Below, piece after piece: positions 45,291 to 57,462 of a stretch of DNA of 64,000 nucleotides. Location of the stretch: positions 9,988,221 through 10,052,220 of the forward strand of contig CM070568.1 of NCBI GenBank assembly GCA_036346405.1. The letters are read 5' to 3'. The stretch's first letter is position 1, and each line of letters begins with the position of its first letter. The DNA comes from Phyllostachys edulis (taxonomy: Eukaryota; Streptophyta; Magnoliopsida; Poales; Poaceae). The position numbers and the translations under genes are program-made. The notes beneath the pieces were generated by a model. It did not search any database. It saw nothing but the letters and a program-made list of their open reading frames with translations, and was not told the DNA's origin.

Positions 45291-45329
45291 GAGCTTGAGC
45301 TTCCGGAACTCTTCATGCAGTGTCGGCTA

Positions 45330-47095
45330 ACTTTCTTTGATCATCAAGGTATTGCAGTAGACCTTCCTACTTAATGCATCGGCTACCACATTGGCATTGC
45401 CCGGGTGATAGTGGATCCCAACATTATAATCCTTGATCAATTCCAACCATCTTCTCTGCCTCATATTGTGATGTGCTTGGGTGAAAATGTACTTCAAGCT
45501 CTTGTGATCAGTGTACACTTAACATCGATTACCAATAAGGTAATGATGCCATATCTTCAAGGCATGCACTATGGCAGCCAACTCTAGATCATGGGTGGGG
45601 TAGTTGACTTCATGAGGTCTTAGCTGACGAGAAGCATAAGCCACTACCTTCCTTTCTTGCATCAAAACACACCCAAGACCTTGACGAGATGCATCACAAT
45701 AAATCTCAAAGTCCTTCCGAACATCTGGTAAGATCAGCACTGGGCAGTGGTCAAGCGCTTCTTCAATTCTTGGAAGCTCTGCTCACACTCAGGCGTCCAA
45801 GCAAACTTCTTCTCCTTCTTTAACAGCTGGGTGAGAGGTCTTGCTATCTCGGAGAAGTCTTCAATGAACCGACGTTAGTATCCTGCCATACCGAGAAAGC
45901 TCCTGATTTGAGGCACTGTCCTGGGTGGTTTCCAATTGAGGACATCTTGGACCTTACTGGGGTTGACAGCAACTCCTTTTTCAGACACAACATGGCCCAG
46001 GAAGGTGATTTCCTTCATCCAAAATTCACACTTTTTGAACTTTGCATAGAGTTGGTGATCTCTGAGCTTGCTCAAGGCTAAGCGAAGGTGCTCTTCATGC
46101 TCTTCTTCGCTCTTAGAGTACACTAGGATGTCATCAATAAAGATAGTGACAAATTTGTTCAGATACTCCATGAACACCTTATTCATCGAGTTCATAAAGT
46201 AGGCAGGGCATTGGTTAAACCAAATGACATGACTGTGCACTCAAACAGACCATATCGGGTTGAAAAGGCTGTCTTGGGGATGTCTTCTTAGCGAATCTTC
46301 AACTGGTGATACCCTGATCTCAAGTCTATCTTGGAGAACACTCCAGCTCCTTTCAGCTGGTCAAACAGATCATCTATCCTGGGCAGGGGGTACTTGTTCT
46401 TGATGGTGACCTCATTGAGTGCTCTATAGTCCACACACATCCGCTGAGTACCATCTTTCTTGGGGACAAAGATCACAGGAGCTCCCCAAGGTGAGGAATT
46501 CGGTCTGGTAAAACCTTTCTCAAGCATTTCCTCAATCTGCTTCTTCAACTCCACCAGGTCATCAACAGGCAGACGATAGGGTCTCTTGGCTATTGGAGCA
46601 GTCCCTAGGACTAGGTTGATGACAAACTCTAGATCTCTGTCTGGCGGCATTCTAGGAAGCTCATCTGGGAAGACGTCTGGAAACTCACAGACCACTGGGA
46701 CGTCCTCTAAAGACACGGCTTGGACACTACAGACCAAAGCTCTCTCGGGCTTCTCAGAGGTGGCTTCAAACTTCACTTTAACTCCCACTGGACTGACCAA
46801 GGTGATGCTTCTTCCACCACAATCCAAGACTGCTTGATGACGAACTAGCCAATCCATGCCCAAAATCACATCTAGAGACTGGGTGTCGAGGAGGATCAGG
46901 TTGGCTGGAAACTCTACCCCTTCTATGATCACCTTAACTTGTGGACAACCCTAGTTCGCACTTAACTCCGAACCAGGGGATTGGACCAACAAGGAGGTCT
47001 TAAGAGGCAAAACTTTCAACTGATGCTTTGTAGCAAAAATCCGAGAAACGAACGAATGGGAAGCTCCAGAATCTAACAAAACAGTGCTGGTGCTG
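45330..47095 (-). pseudogene. Gypsy pol: protease, reverse transcriptase, RNase H
   Basis: The protease active site DSGAS lies at 47059-47073. The RT covers about 46800-45870: KRPYRLPVDDLVELKKQIEE, SSPWGAPVIFVPKKDGTQRM, KIDLRSGYHQLKIR followed by a stop (about 46285), then after a shift FIDDILVYSK with its two catalytic Asp at about 46130-46135. RNase H is at 45740-45330: EIYCDASRQGLGCVL, VYTDHKSLKYIF and ADALSRK, with another stop between them at about 45516. All main domains are there in gypsy order, but the frame is cut several times. Strong family call; certainly inactive. Confidence 0.93.
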
Positions 47096-47159
47096 AATTT
47101 ACAAGGAGCTTACCCAGCACGACGTCCGGAGCTGTCTAGGCCTCCTCAATGGTGACGTG

Positions 47160-48367
47160 ATTCACACTTCCTCTCCCAGGGGGTGGGGAGGTCTTGGCGG
47201 GCGCAGGGGAGGTCTGGGGAGCTCCACGACCTGCTCCCGGCACTGGAACTCTTGCTGGAGTGGCGCCTTGGTTGAATCGGACCTGAGCTGGTCCTTGCTT
47301 CTATGGGCAGTTACTGGCATAATGCCCCAATTGCCGGTAGTTATAACATGTAATTCCCGCGGTGGGGTTCTTTTACAGGAGGTTAGGCGGCGTGCTATCT
47401 TTGGCTGAGACTCTGACACCTTGGAGGTTGCTTGGGTTGAGGAGCTGCTGGAGAGGTCCTGGAGGTGGTCAGAGGAGCAAAACGGACAGGGGACTGGGCA
47501 CTGGTCCTAGTTCTCTGCGGGTGACCTTGACGAGCACCAAACTGTGACATCTCCCTTTTGTAAGACTCGGCAAGCTCTCGGCGAGATTCCTCTATGAGCA
47601 AGGTCTTATTCACCATCTGCTGGAAGTCTGCATAGTCATCGCCGATGACTTGAACCTTCAAACTTGGAATGAGCCCCCGCTTGAACTTCTTCTGTCGGGC
47701 ATCATCTGTGGCAACATCCTCTGGTGCATATCAAGAAAGTTGAGTGAACTTGTTGAGATATCCACTCACTGAACTGACATGCTTCCCTGCTTAACTCCCG
47801 AAACTCATTCTTTTTCATTTCTACCTTCCCATCAGGGGCATGGGAATGGCGGAAGGCTTCAGAAAACTCTGCCCACATGATGCTCTAGGGGTTCTCATGG
47901 GCGGCACAAAAGCTCTCCCACCATTCTGGTGCTGGGCCCTCAAGCTAGAGCGAGGCATAGAGAACTTTCTCCCGGTCACCACACTGGGTGATGGCAAGCT
48001 TCCTCTCGGTTGAGCGCAGCCAGTCGTCTGCGTCCAACGGCTCAGAGGAGCTAGAGAAGGTAGATGGACGGGTCCTCAAGAACGTTGCTATCCTTGACTG
48101 GGGAACAACTGGTGGCGGTGGTGGCGCAGCAGCGGCTTGGTTGCTCTAATTCAACACCGCAAGCAAAGCCGCAGTGGTCTGGTTCTGCTGAGTTACCATT
48201 TGATTCATGTTTTGCATCATGGCGTTCATAAGCTGAGTCTGGGCGGCCAAGAATTGACTCATGCTCGGGTCTGCCTGGGCTGCTGGAGGAAGCGGAGGTG
48301 GCGACAACAAGGGGTCAGCTGGTTCCTCTTAACTTGCTGAACTACAGGTCTGGACCATCTACATGAC
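47160..48367 (-). pseudogene. Gypsy gag (capsid/nucleocapsid), with stops
   Basis: The minus-strand frame shows PSMSQFLAAQTQLMNAMMQN, then DADDWLRSTERKLAITQCGD, PAPEWWESF, FRHSHAPDGKVEMKKNEFRE and FQQMVNKTLLIEESRREL, as in plant gypsy retrotransposon gag. A nucleocapsid zinc knuckle follows near 47325-47365, but its second Cys is Tyr (CYNYRQLGHYASNC), so the CCHC motif is broken. There are in-frame stops near the start, after LLAVLN, after VLYASL and after AAHENP. Not functional. Confidence 0.88.
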
Positions 48368-48857
48368 ACCTTCTTGGCTTAATAGGTGAGAGGGAAAAGC
48401 ACAGCAGGTAAGAGGGAACAACACAAGGGATGAGAGAGAGCAAGGGAAAAGACAGAGCACCCTAATCGGGGAAAGGCAGGTCAAACCCAAGAACAAGTAG
48501 CCGGAAAGCTACTGAAAGGCACAAAACTCCAACAGAAGGCCAAAGACACGAACTAAACGACACTAAGCTAAGGAGGACCACTCTAGGCACTTCTTCTTTA
48601 ACTTATAGGGGTGGGCGACTTAAAACAAAGCTCAATCCTACAGAGAATCCTGAGGTAAGGAGGTCAATTTAAGTTTGAACACAAAGTTCAGAGGGGGATA
48701 AGGGGTGAGAATCTAAGAATAAGATGAGAAGAGATTATAATAAGATGAGAGAAGAATAACTACTCAAATTAATCAGTTGGTTTGATTTAGAAAATAAATT
48801 CTTAGATTCTGGACTAAATCGACCATGCTAACTAAGGTTACGTCCTACAGTCGATAT
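48368..48857. other. Gypsy 5' leader
   Basis: About 490 bp between the primer-binding site and gag on the minus strand. No frame of note. Confidence 0.6.
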
Positions 48858-48872
48858 AGCTCTGATACCACC
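48858..48872 (-). other. Gypsy primer-binding site
   Basis: TGGTATCAGAGC on the minus strand, just inside the 5' LTR, complementary to the 3' end of initiator tRNA-Met, the usual primer of plant gypsy and copia elements. Confidence 0.85.
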
Positions 48873-48873
48873 T

Positions 48874-51800
48874 TATAAGGACCTGACCCGAGAGGACCTG
48901 GAGAGGTCTCCTAAGAGGTCCACCAGGACCACCTAGGAGGTCTCCAAGACCACCCGGAGGTCCCAGCCACTATGCACAATGAGCTAGCCCCAAGATCAGC
49001 ACGCTGACTCGCACAGAATTGACAAGAGGTGACATCACATCCATACAACAAACTTAAGAAGAAGTAGGCAAATTAACATATAGATAGACAAAAGACCTTA
49101 TGGTCAAGCTTGTTTACAGGGGTGCCACGCAGGGTAAGCAACAAAAAGAACACTTGCAGCGGAAACAAAATACAGCGCGGAGCCACTCGGCGAGCCACAG
49201 GCTATCGAGTGGAGGACATCCCCTAGTCCACGAGGTCATCAATGAACTCCTCCTTATAGTGCTCGGAGCACCCGGGGAGGTCTTTGGCTGTTGATTAACC
49301 AGAGGGCACAAGCCATGAGTACTTTGAATGTACTCAGCAAACCATAGGGAAATGAATGCAATAACATTTATGCAAGGCTTGACAATGCAAGGCTTGACAA
49401 AGAAAAGTTGTATGGTTAGATTACAGAAAGCAACATTTACTAGAAATACAATAAGTAGATTGCAAAGCTCAAGTTGAAAAGACACTACATATTTAGACCA
49501 ACACACGACCACCCGGGACACGTGCCCAGACCACCCACGACCACCCTGGTCGTGAGCACCGACCACACCGAACCAACCATGACCACAATTGAGAAAACGT
49601 CTACCCCTTGCGTGAAGGAACCGGGCATGTCCATAACCGAGGACGCGGCTATTCGAATAGATTTTTACACTCTGCAGAGGTTATGCACTTTACCCACAAG
49701 ACACGAAGTCCTCTAGTTGGTTGGGCACCCGTTGACGCCCGTGCTCACTTCCTTTGGTAAGCAGTCTAGAGCTCATGACAAGGCCTTTACAAAGGTCAGT
49801 CCAGACTTGGTTCTGCCCGCTGAGGATTCGCTTTAAAGGTCCCCCTCTTGCACCATTCGACCACCATGACAAAACCGCATCAGGACCTCGCTAATTAGTT
49901 GGCTAGGACCACCCCATCCTGGACTTGTGGTTGCACGGGAGTGACCCAGATCGATGGCGTACAAGGTTAAGTCCTTAGTTGGCTGCTCAGGCGAGACATT
50001 CCGCAACCCAGTGTGCATAGCACCCACTACTCACTACCACCCACTCGCCTGAGCATAAAAACATTTTTCTGGTTCAACCCGGCCAAATGACCACCCAGGT
50101 CATGGCACTCAAATTTTATTAGCGGCAACACATGTCGTGGCAACACATGCCACAATTCCATAGTTCATTAGTCAAGTTCAACATTCTTTGAGACATGAGA
50201 TTACGAGACTGGTCATCTACTAGAGCATGGCTAAGCAATAAAGCGTACCCATGTTGGTATACAAGGACATAACCAACTAGGATAACCCATCCTACGGATG
50301 TCCAAGCGTACATGTCAACATGTTGTATTCAAACATACCAAGGAGTCTTACTGGCAAGTGGTGCTTAACTACTCCCAAAACTATTTTCATAAAAACTAGC
50401 CATGCAAGTTCATATCAAAACAATATACTTTTGGAAAATGGGTTCAACATGGTCAAAGGTCTATGACTTGCCTTCGCTGCAGAACTGAGCTTCTTCGGTT
50501 GAGAAAGCTGGGTCCAGGAGGTCTTCGGAATAGCCGGATCCTACACGTTTTCGAAAAGAGCCAAGTCAATAAAAACAACTTCAAAAAGAAAACCAAAGAA
50601 CTCACCAAACTAGAGTTGAAAGAAAGCAAAGATTTTGACGAAGGAAAGAGGTGGAACCACTTCAAAAGAGAGCTTGAACAAAGGTGGCCGGGAGAGCAAA
50701 TGAGAGTGAGTGAGAGGGAGCAAAACGAAGGGCAAAAAGAGCTCCCAGGCACTCTATTTATAGCGGAAACGGGGGCCCGGGCGACCGGACGAGGTGGCGA
50801 GACCTGCGGAGACACGGTGGGTTCAGCGGAGGCAACGACATTAAATGCGCACATCGCTACAGAGGCAGCAATATTAAATGCGCACATCGATACGGTGACA
50901 ACAACATTTAATGCGCGTGTCGCACGGGAAAAAGAAGGACGTCACGACCGAGAGGAGTGGTTGTGACCCCAAAAGGGAGTGGTCTTTGCAAGAAGACCAA
51001 GAGGAGGTCGCTTCCGCGAGGGGAGGTCGTGACCCAGAGAGAGGTCGCGGCAAAACAACAAAAAGGAGAGGTCGCGGTCTCAGAGAGAGGTCGCGGCAAA
51101 ACGACAAGAAAAGGAGGTCACGGCCTTAGAGGAAAGTCGCGGCAAAATGACAAGAAAAAGGAGGTCACGGCCTCAAGGGAGGTCGCGGCAAAACGACAAA
51201 AAGAGGAGGTTGCGGCCTCAAGGGAGGTCGCAACCCAGAAGGGTGGTCTTTGCAAGAAGACCAAAAGGGCGAGGAGGTCTTGAGGCAAGGAGGATACGCG
51301 CAGCGAAGCGGAGCCATCCGATTCTGATCGGATGGTTCAACTGGGCGCGCTCACGCGAAGAGAGAGAAAAGGGATGACGGGCGGAGAGATCTAGACTAGA
51401 GGAGGTCTGGACCCTCGGATCCAACGAAGGGAGGTCTGGACCCTCAGATCCAAACGAAGGGAGGTCTGGACCCTCAGATCCAAACGAAGGGAGGTCCAGG
51501 CGGCCAAGATGGAACACAAGAGAGATCTCGATGGTCAAGACGAACACAGGGGAGGTCTCGACGGCCAAGATGGAACCAAAGGAGATCCTGACGATCAAGG
51601 TCTAACTAAGGAAGGTCTTCAACGGTCAGGATAAACACAAGGGAGATCCCGACGATTAAGATGAACACAAGGGAGATCCCGACGGTTAAGATGAACACAA
51701 GGGAGGTCTTAAGGGAGCACGGGTAGGTCAGGAGAAAGGGGAAATCAACCCGAATTTAGAATTCGAAGTTCAAGGATGTTTGAAACGCAAACCCGAGCTT

Positions 51801-52250
51801 GGAACACCTCGGGGGTGGTTGTGACCCAAAGGGGAGGTCAAAACCAAGGGAAGATTCAAATGGAGAATGAGGTCTGGACCACAAGGAGGTCTAAACAAGC
51901 AAGGTGGTTTAGATCAAAAAGGAGGTCTAAACCCCGAAAAGAGATTCAAACCAACAAAGAGGTCTGAAGAGATTCAAACCAACAAAAAGGTCTGAAGGAG
52001 GTCTGGACTAATGGAAAGTCCAAGCAAAGGGCACAAGGGGAGGTCTGATCAAACAGAGAGAAAGGAAAGCAAGGTCGGAACTCGAACAACTCCAAACAAA
52101 CCAAATTTTGGATTAGTTGAAGTTGGATTTAGTCATTTTAAACACTCGAATTTCCAAAAATCTCAGGTTAAGCTTTGAACTCTCATCAAAACCAAATGGT
52201 TCTTTTTATTTTGAAAACTTTTAAGAACCCCAGAAAATTGGGATGTTACA
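48874..52250 (-). repeat. Gypsy 5' LTR (3377 bp)
   Basis: The outer end is GGATGTTACA at 52250. The inner end is TATAAGGACC at 48874, so the usual TG has become TA. The primer-binding site follows within 3 bases on the minus strand. A TATA box lies at 50754-50762. Confidence 0.93.
50754..50762 (-). promoter_or_regulatory. TATA box of gypsy 5' LTR
   Basis: TATAAATAG on the minus strand, matched by 42056-42064 in the 3' LTR. Its direction agrees with the minus-strand genes. Confidence 0.7.
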
Positions 52251-52255
52251 AAGGC
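52251..52255. repeat. Gypsy target-site duplication, right
   Basis: AAGGC directly after the LTR end GGATGTTACA. Confidence 0.9.
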
Positions 52256-52486
52256 TACGGCTGATCACTTCTACTTTGGTTCCCGCTGATCTAGTGCGAT
52301 TTAACCACGTTATCAAGTTCGTTACTACGTATGGAGGTCATGTTACTGCACCACCGCCGGAGCGTTACTGCACGAAAGACATCGTGGTAGTAAATTGTTT
52401 CATGAGTGTTACTGCACGAAAGACATCATGTTACTACATAACCACATGAGTGTTACTACACTTTTGCTGCCGTTTGTGGTGCCCCG
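52256..52486. other. Interrupted host sequence between gypsy and CACTA
   Basis: This continues the sequence before 40187. GTTACTGCACGAAAGACATC occurs twice (about 52362 and 52408). No gene is seen. Confidence 0.45.
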
Positions 52487-53083
52487 CTCTACTACAAAAA
52501 GGCTAATACTGGACGCCTCATCACAGACGGTTGACCAAAACCGCTCAGATAATACAATCACGCACGGTTTTGGTTTAGCGACCGCTCGCGTTACTAGCCG
52601 CGCTAAAAACCGTCTGTGAAGAAGTAATATCACAAACGGTTCATGTTGAAAACCGTCTGTGAAGTATCACAGACGGTTTTCAACACGAACCACGAACCGT
52701 CTGTAACTTCTTGTCCTCATCACAGACAGTTTGTATTAAAAACCGTCTATGATAAGTATTTCTGATTTTACCATAGCTTTCAATCCATGGTAAAATCAGA
52801 AAGTAAGAAAAATTCCAAGCCGTGGTAAAATCAGAAAGTAATGAAAATTCCAAGTCACGGACGGTTTTTAATAGAAACCTTCTGTGATAAGATACATATC
52901 ACAGACGGTTTTTAATACGAATCATCTGTGATAAGATACATATCACAGACGGTTCGTATTAAGAACCGTCTATGATATGTCATCACAGACGGTTTTTGTA
53001 TGAAACCGTCTGTGATTCACGGCATGGGAGTTCAAAAAATTTTGAAAGCGTGCGCGGGAGGCAAAATGTTTTGGCGCTGTCCT

Positions 53084-53094
53084 TATATATTATA
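53084..53094 (+). promoter_or_regulatory. TATA box inside the CACTA element
   Basis: TATATATTATA is followed by a C-rich leader-like stretch from about 53120, as in a normal plant promoter. It would drive the short frame at 53300-53527. Confidence 0.5.
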
Positions 53095-53299
53095 GCCAGC
53101 CCAGCCTTGTCTTCCATCAGTATCTCCCTCTCCCCTCCCCACACCGAGCTTCGACGACCACCCTCGATTCCCCATCGCTGTTCAGCGAGGGGACACAGCC
53201 GACGACGACTAGGAGGAGGGATGTAGAGGAGCTCCTTGTCTGCCGCAGGAGGTAGACTGCTGGAAGGTACGTGTACATCCCCAAAACATACACAATTTT

Positions 53300-53527
53300 T
53301 TGGCTCTTTATTGTAAAGGAAATTATCTTAATTTTGTGTTACCTAAGGTCGGAGTGCTGCCGAAGGTTTTCAGTCATCTCTCCTTGCCGACGAGCTTGAG
53401 TCGAACTCGACGACATACAAGAACATCTTGTGATGTGCCGGTGAGGTACAAAGAGGATCTCACAAGACCAATCCAAGAAGCCGATGAATTCTTCAGGAGC
53501 TTGGAGGCATACATAGTTTCTAGCTAG
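53300..53527 (+). other. Short frame within the CACTA element, unassigned
   Basis: The second half (SCDVPVRYKEDLTRPIQEAD then EFFRSLEAYIVSS, stop) looks like a genuine protein C-terminus and lies 3' to a promoter, a leader and an intron-like gap (donor GGAAG|GTACGTG near 53267). I do not recognise it. It may be what is left of an element protein or a captured gene. Confidence 0.4.
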
Positions 53528-53939
53528 TTTAACTTTGTAACTTTATTCTTTTTTCCCATTCGGAGGGGACGTTGTGAAACCTTTTGGTTTCCCTTTCCTA
53601 TAATGTGTTTACCATCATAATTTTAATTGGATTTTAGTTGTCTTGCTAGAGGTTGCATATGGAACCTACTGTCAAGCAATTGATTGGTTTGGCTCAAAAT
53701 CTGATTTTTTTTACAATAGAAAAAACTATCACGAGGCGGTTACGAACAAGAACCGCTCGTGATATGCTATCCTGAGCGGTTCTTGTTCGTAACCGTGCAT
53801 GATAGCTTTTTTCCTGAGCGGTTCGAAACCGCTGCTGTGATGATCTTATGTCATCACTGACCCATAAAGTCAGACGGCTCACGAAACCGTCTGTGATGAT
53901 GTTTTTGAACCGTTTGTGAAGACATTTTCTGTAGTAGTG

Positions 53940-55654
53940 CCATGTCATTACCCAGAGGTAATCACACTTAGGCATACGGATTACTATTCGTTTGCTCAGT
54001 AGAACACTGCTCCAGCAAATAGTAAGCCTTTATCAGAGTTAGCACAACAGAATAATAAGATAGAAACAGTAGCCACACAAGGCTAAGGTTCTAGATACAA
54101 TTATTTAATTACAAAGGGGATACATTCCCCTCGCTTGCCTGCTAGGTCCATCTGGCAGTCTACTCGTCTTACGAGTCGAATAGGGTGTCCACCTCGCCCT
54201 GCTCCTCATAACCAACGCCCTTGTCACCAGCGGCCTCTTCAGTATGTGCGAATCCCTCATCCCACTCGAGATAACTCCCGACCAGACTGGGATCTAAGCA
54301 AGGGAGAGATAGCTAGAGTGAGTACTAGTGTACTCAGCAAACATGTAATAACAAAATGCACCTGATGACTACCTCTTGTCCTTATCATATTTCTACCTCT
54401 TTCTCTGAAAATAATCATCAATATTTAGGTTGCAATTTTAATTCAGAAAAGACTACTTGTTACCCGGTAAGAAGATAAACCCCTAAAGGATTGCCGCAGC
54501 CTCCCATCCAGGAGACAGGCATGAATTCATTATTTTGTTTAGCACTGCGCAGGCTTGTACCACTTTACCCATAGTTACTCTGAGCTCTAATGACTTTGGG
54601 CCTCCCGTATTTCCTTTGATGCGGTTTCGAGATCAGAATACAGAATGTTTTTTCAAGTTACATATTTATGTCTCCACCCATTACTTTTTGTCGGTGGCTT
54701 ACCTCCACCGAGGTCCAAAAATATTGGTTGGGTCGGCTCTCTTCCAGTTCCCAACACTCCACCATGTGCTTAGTATCCTAACCGTTGTGGAGTACATAAT
54801 TACGTAGCAAGGTAACCTTTTCTGCCCGCCGAAACGGAAAAATGGTTAGCACTTAGATATGGTCTCTTATCCGAGTAAGAGTTTTGTTTGTCCTTATATT
54901 ATAACCATATGCAAAAGTATCCCACCTCTTGCCGCTTCTCTTCCTTGCCCAGGGTTCTTTTTACCAACCTTATTAACTCTCTTCCAGTACAACGGCTCTC
55001 CTCTAGTTGTACGACTCTTACCTTCTTATCTTTCCTTCTTGCCTTCTTTAATCGATTTGGTTTTGAGACATAGTTTTTGATGCAATACATATATGATACA
55101 ACAATATACGGTGTACATTTAATATAACTATCTTTATGCTCAAAAGTAAGCTTGCATTCAGAATTGTAAAAAAGGTTGTCGTCGACGGATAAGGAATTAG
55201 ATACACCTGCCTGTGTTGGTTCGTCTGTTGCAATTTATACGACGTTGCGAATAATAAATAAATAAGTAAATACTTAGTGGCGGGTGCTACTAGGTGTACA
55301 CTAGTCCTATGATTCTTTTTGTTAGCGGATTTTAATAACATTTTTTGAACCACCCGTTAGGTTAGCACTCCCCCAACTGCGGTCGTTCTACGGTCTAATG
55401 GCTCTGAGATCGAGGTTGCTGAAGCTCGCTTTTTATCGCACGAAAATAAAATACTACTCGTGCTAGCATTTTATTAAATCTATCAAATTTTATTCATGCA
55501 AAACTTGCTTAATGGATTTTACTTAAGTGCATACGCAATTATTTAATTTGCTAAAAAGACTTGGTTTGCTTATTCTAATTAACCTATCATAATTAAAGTA
55601 TTTCTAACGCAAGGACGATTTTACTAAATTTATTCTACCTCTTTTTCTATGCTC

Positions 55655-55707
<53 letters not shown>

Positions 55708-56260
55708 GATATGGGACACGCTTCATACTCCCAAGAGTATGTACTCCCATACCTCCCCACCATTCATCAACTTGGAGATGTGTACTAGCCCAAACGGTTC
55801 CTTTAATGGATACATCCATTAGGAGGGTTGATACCACGTTTGAAGTGTGTCTTTTAATTAATGACTTTCTTTAATCCGGTAGCATGCACAACTAATTGCT
55901 TGAAATGAGGTGGCGTAGTGGACTAAGTTTGTTGCATCTTGGAGTATGGCAGCATGCACAACTAGAGAAAAGAAGTATGTTCGATATCAAGTGCTAACGA
56001 TACTACTAGTTGAAGAAGTATCCGGTAGTATGCGTCAACCAAATTAGTAGTATATATATTTCTCAAAGAAGTAGTATGCTTCAATCAAATTAGTAGTATT
56101 ATTCTTCACGAAGAGTATATACTTACAGGTAAGGAGTATATATGTGCAGACATAAGTAGAACATAATTAAGGGTATGACCATAGCACAAAGAAGTGTACT
56201 ACCAATATCACATAGCACATTTTTCTGCATTGAGAAGTCGAAGGGTACCATCGAAGGTCC
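53940..56260. other. LTR-like relic and AT-rich DNA
   Basis: 53940-54360 reads like the end part of a gypsy-type LTR in minus orientation (ACAAGGCTAAGGTTC.., then GTGAGTACTAGTGTACTCAGC, echoing GTACTTTGAATGTACTCAGC in the LTR at 40640). 54440-55400 is punctuated with phrases typical of such LTRs but has no gene. 55720-56260 holds repeated GTAGTATGC or GTAGTATAT phrases. Confidence 0.4.
55659..55705. repeat. Microsatellite (AT)23
   Basis: Perfect AT run. Confidence 0.95.
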
Positions 56261-56470
56261 TCAGTGCAACCTAGCCAGCAAACCAGACATGTTTGTAGAT
56301 TTTATTCCACTGTCAGCCATGTCTGTAATTATACCCATTGTTCCCTCATCGATTTGGTTGTGCGATTGATAGTTTCTAGTAATGTCGATTCTTCTTTTCA
56401 TAGCATGGTTGTGCTCCGTGACAAATTTTGTCACCATCCATGACCCCTCACCATTGTGCCGATTCACCCT
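56261..56470 (-). pseudogene. FAR1-type DNA-binding domain fragment
   Basis: The minus-strand frame reads AMLRVNRHNGEGSWMVTKFV then TEHNHAM, followed by SHNQIDEGTMGIITDMADSG and a GLLARLHCGPSMVPF end. This is the end of the FAR1 zinc-finger domain (W.V..F...HNH), found in FAR1/FHY3 transcription factors and in MULE transposases from which they derive. Only this piece is present. It joins the Helitron Rep copy directly at about 56470-56515, so it was probably fused by a repair or transposition event. Confidence 0.65.
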
Positions 56471-56514
56471 AAGCATTGCGTCGACCGTAGCATAGTCCTC
56501 TATGGGAACAATAA

Positions 56515-57462
56515 CATAGATATGAAGATGGGCCAACGGACGTATAACAGGCCAATATCATCGGAGGTGGCTGCTGTGTGGGTTGAGGGAAATGATCTAC
56601 GTAGGCACTTCGATCGTAGCATAGTCCTCTATGTGAACAATAACAAGAAATACGGTATCCAACCATATTATGGATGCTACGACCCTTTGGCTTACCCTCT
56701 ATTCTTCCCGAGAGGGGAGCTCGGTTGGCATCCCGAGATACCAAAGGACGGCATCAACTTGGATGTAGTACGGTGGTCTCGTCGCAATAATACTTTTCAG
56801 AACCCAAGTTAGTCGTTCGGCATACGTGGTATGCATTCATTAGTTTTATATCATTAATACTACTGATGTGCGTCCTAACATTTGCCCCTCCCCCCTTTTT
56901 CATAGATACAAACTGTCGGCTATGCGTCACCGTTAGAGATTAATACTGTTATAAGTTTCAAATGCGACGTGGTATATTCAACACTGTACTACACGGGAAG
57001 CGCCTGTTCCAGCAGTACGTAGTCGACATGTATATCAAGGTGGAAAGTTCAAGGCTAGACTACATCGATAGAAACCAGAAAGAAATACGTGCTGATCTGT
57101 ACCACGGTGTGGTAGAGCGCCGTGTTGATGCAGTATGAAAAAGAACCATACTCTCGGCATCATTTATCGGGGGCAAAAGAGATATAAAACGAAGATACCT
57201 AGATGCGATGGCCTTGGTGCAAAAGTATGGAAAGCCAGACATATTTCTAACCATGACTTGCAACCCCAATTGGGATGAGATTACCAAAGAGCTTGAGGCC
57301 GGCCAAACCCCGCAGGATCGCCTTGATCTCGTCGTACGGGTATTTAGAGCCAAGCTAGAGGACCTCAAGAAACAACTTTTCAAGGAGCACATGCTCGGTA
57401 GAGTGGCTGCATATGTATACGTCGTTGAGTTCCAGAAAAGGGGTCTACCTCATGCTCCTCAG
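56515..57462 (+). pseudogene. Helitron Rep N-terminal region (right copy), decayed
   Basis: The same blocks as in the left copy appear on the plus strand: MKMGQRTYNRPISSEVAAVW, YGCYDPLAYPLFFPRGELGW, RWSRRNNTFQNP (to about 56810), then ALVQKYGKPDIFLTMTCNPN, DRLDLVVRVFRAKLEDLKKQ and VVEFQKRGLPHA ending at 57462. The match ends at HAP in place of the HUH motif, exactly as in the left copy. There is a stop in the middle (about 57136). The segment before MKMGQ in the left copy (19616-20190) is missing here. Confidence 0.88.

Larger units (their letters stand above)
40192..52250 (-). mobile_element. Complete-length Ty3/gypsy chromovirus (Tekay-like), inactive
   Basis: Two long LTRs (40192-43772 and 48874-52250) bracket a 5.1-kb internal region read on the minus strand. 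The 5-bp direct repeat AAGGC occurs at 40187-40191 and 52251-52255, a proper target duplication. The primer-binding site is TGGTATCAGAGC on the minus strand (about 48860-48871), complementary to initiator tRNA-Met. A polypurine tract precedes the 3' LTR at about 43773-43790. The gene order is gag, protease, RT, RNase H, integrase, chromodomain. Long LTRs plus a chromodomain suggest the Tekay clade. Stops and frameshifts in gag and pol show it is dead, and the LTRs differ by many substitutions and by repeat number, so it is not very young. Confidence 0.95.
52487..53939. mobile_element. Non-autonomous CACTA (En/Spm) element, 1453 bp
   Basis: The right end is the reverse of CACTACTACAGAAAATGTC. 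The left end CTCTACTACAAAAA is the same terminus with one changed base. The flanking triplets are CCG and CCA, near the 3-bp target duplication of this superfamily. Both ends are packed with sub-terminal motifs (ATCACAGACGGTT and its reverse, dozens in both directions at 52500-53020 and fewer at 53700-53930), the binding sites expected for the transposition protein. There is no TNPD-type transposase. The middle carries its own TATA box and a short frame. Confidence 0.85.
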
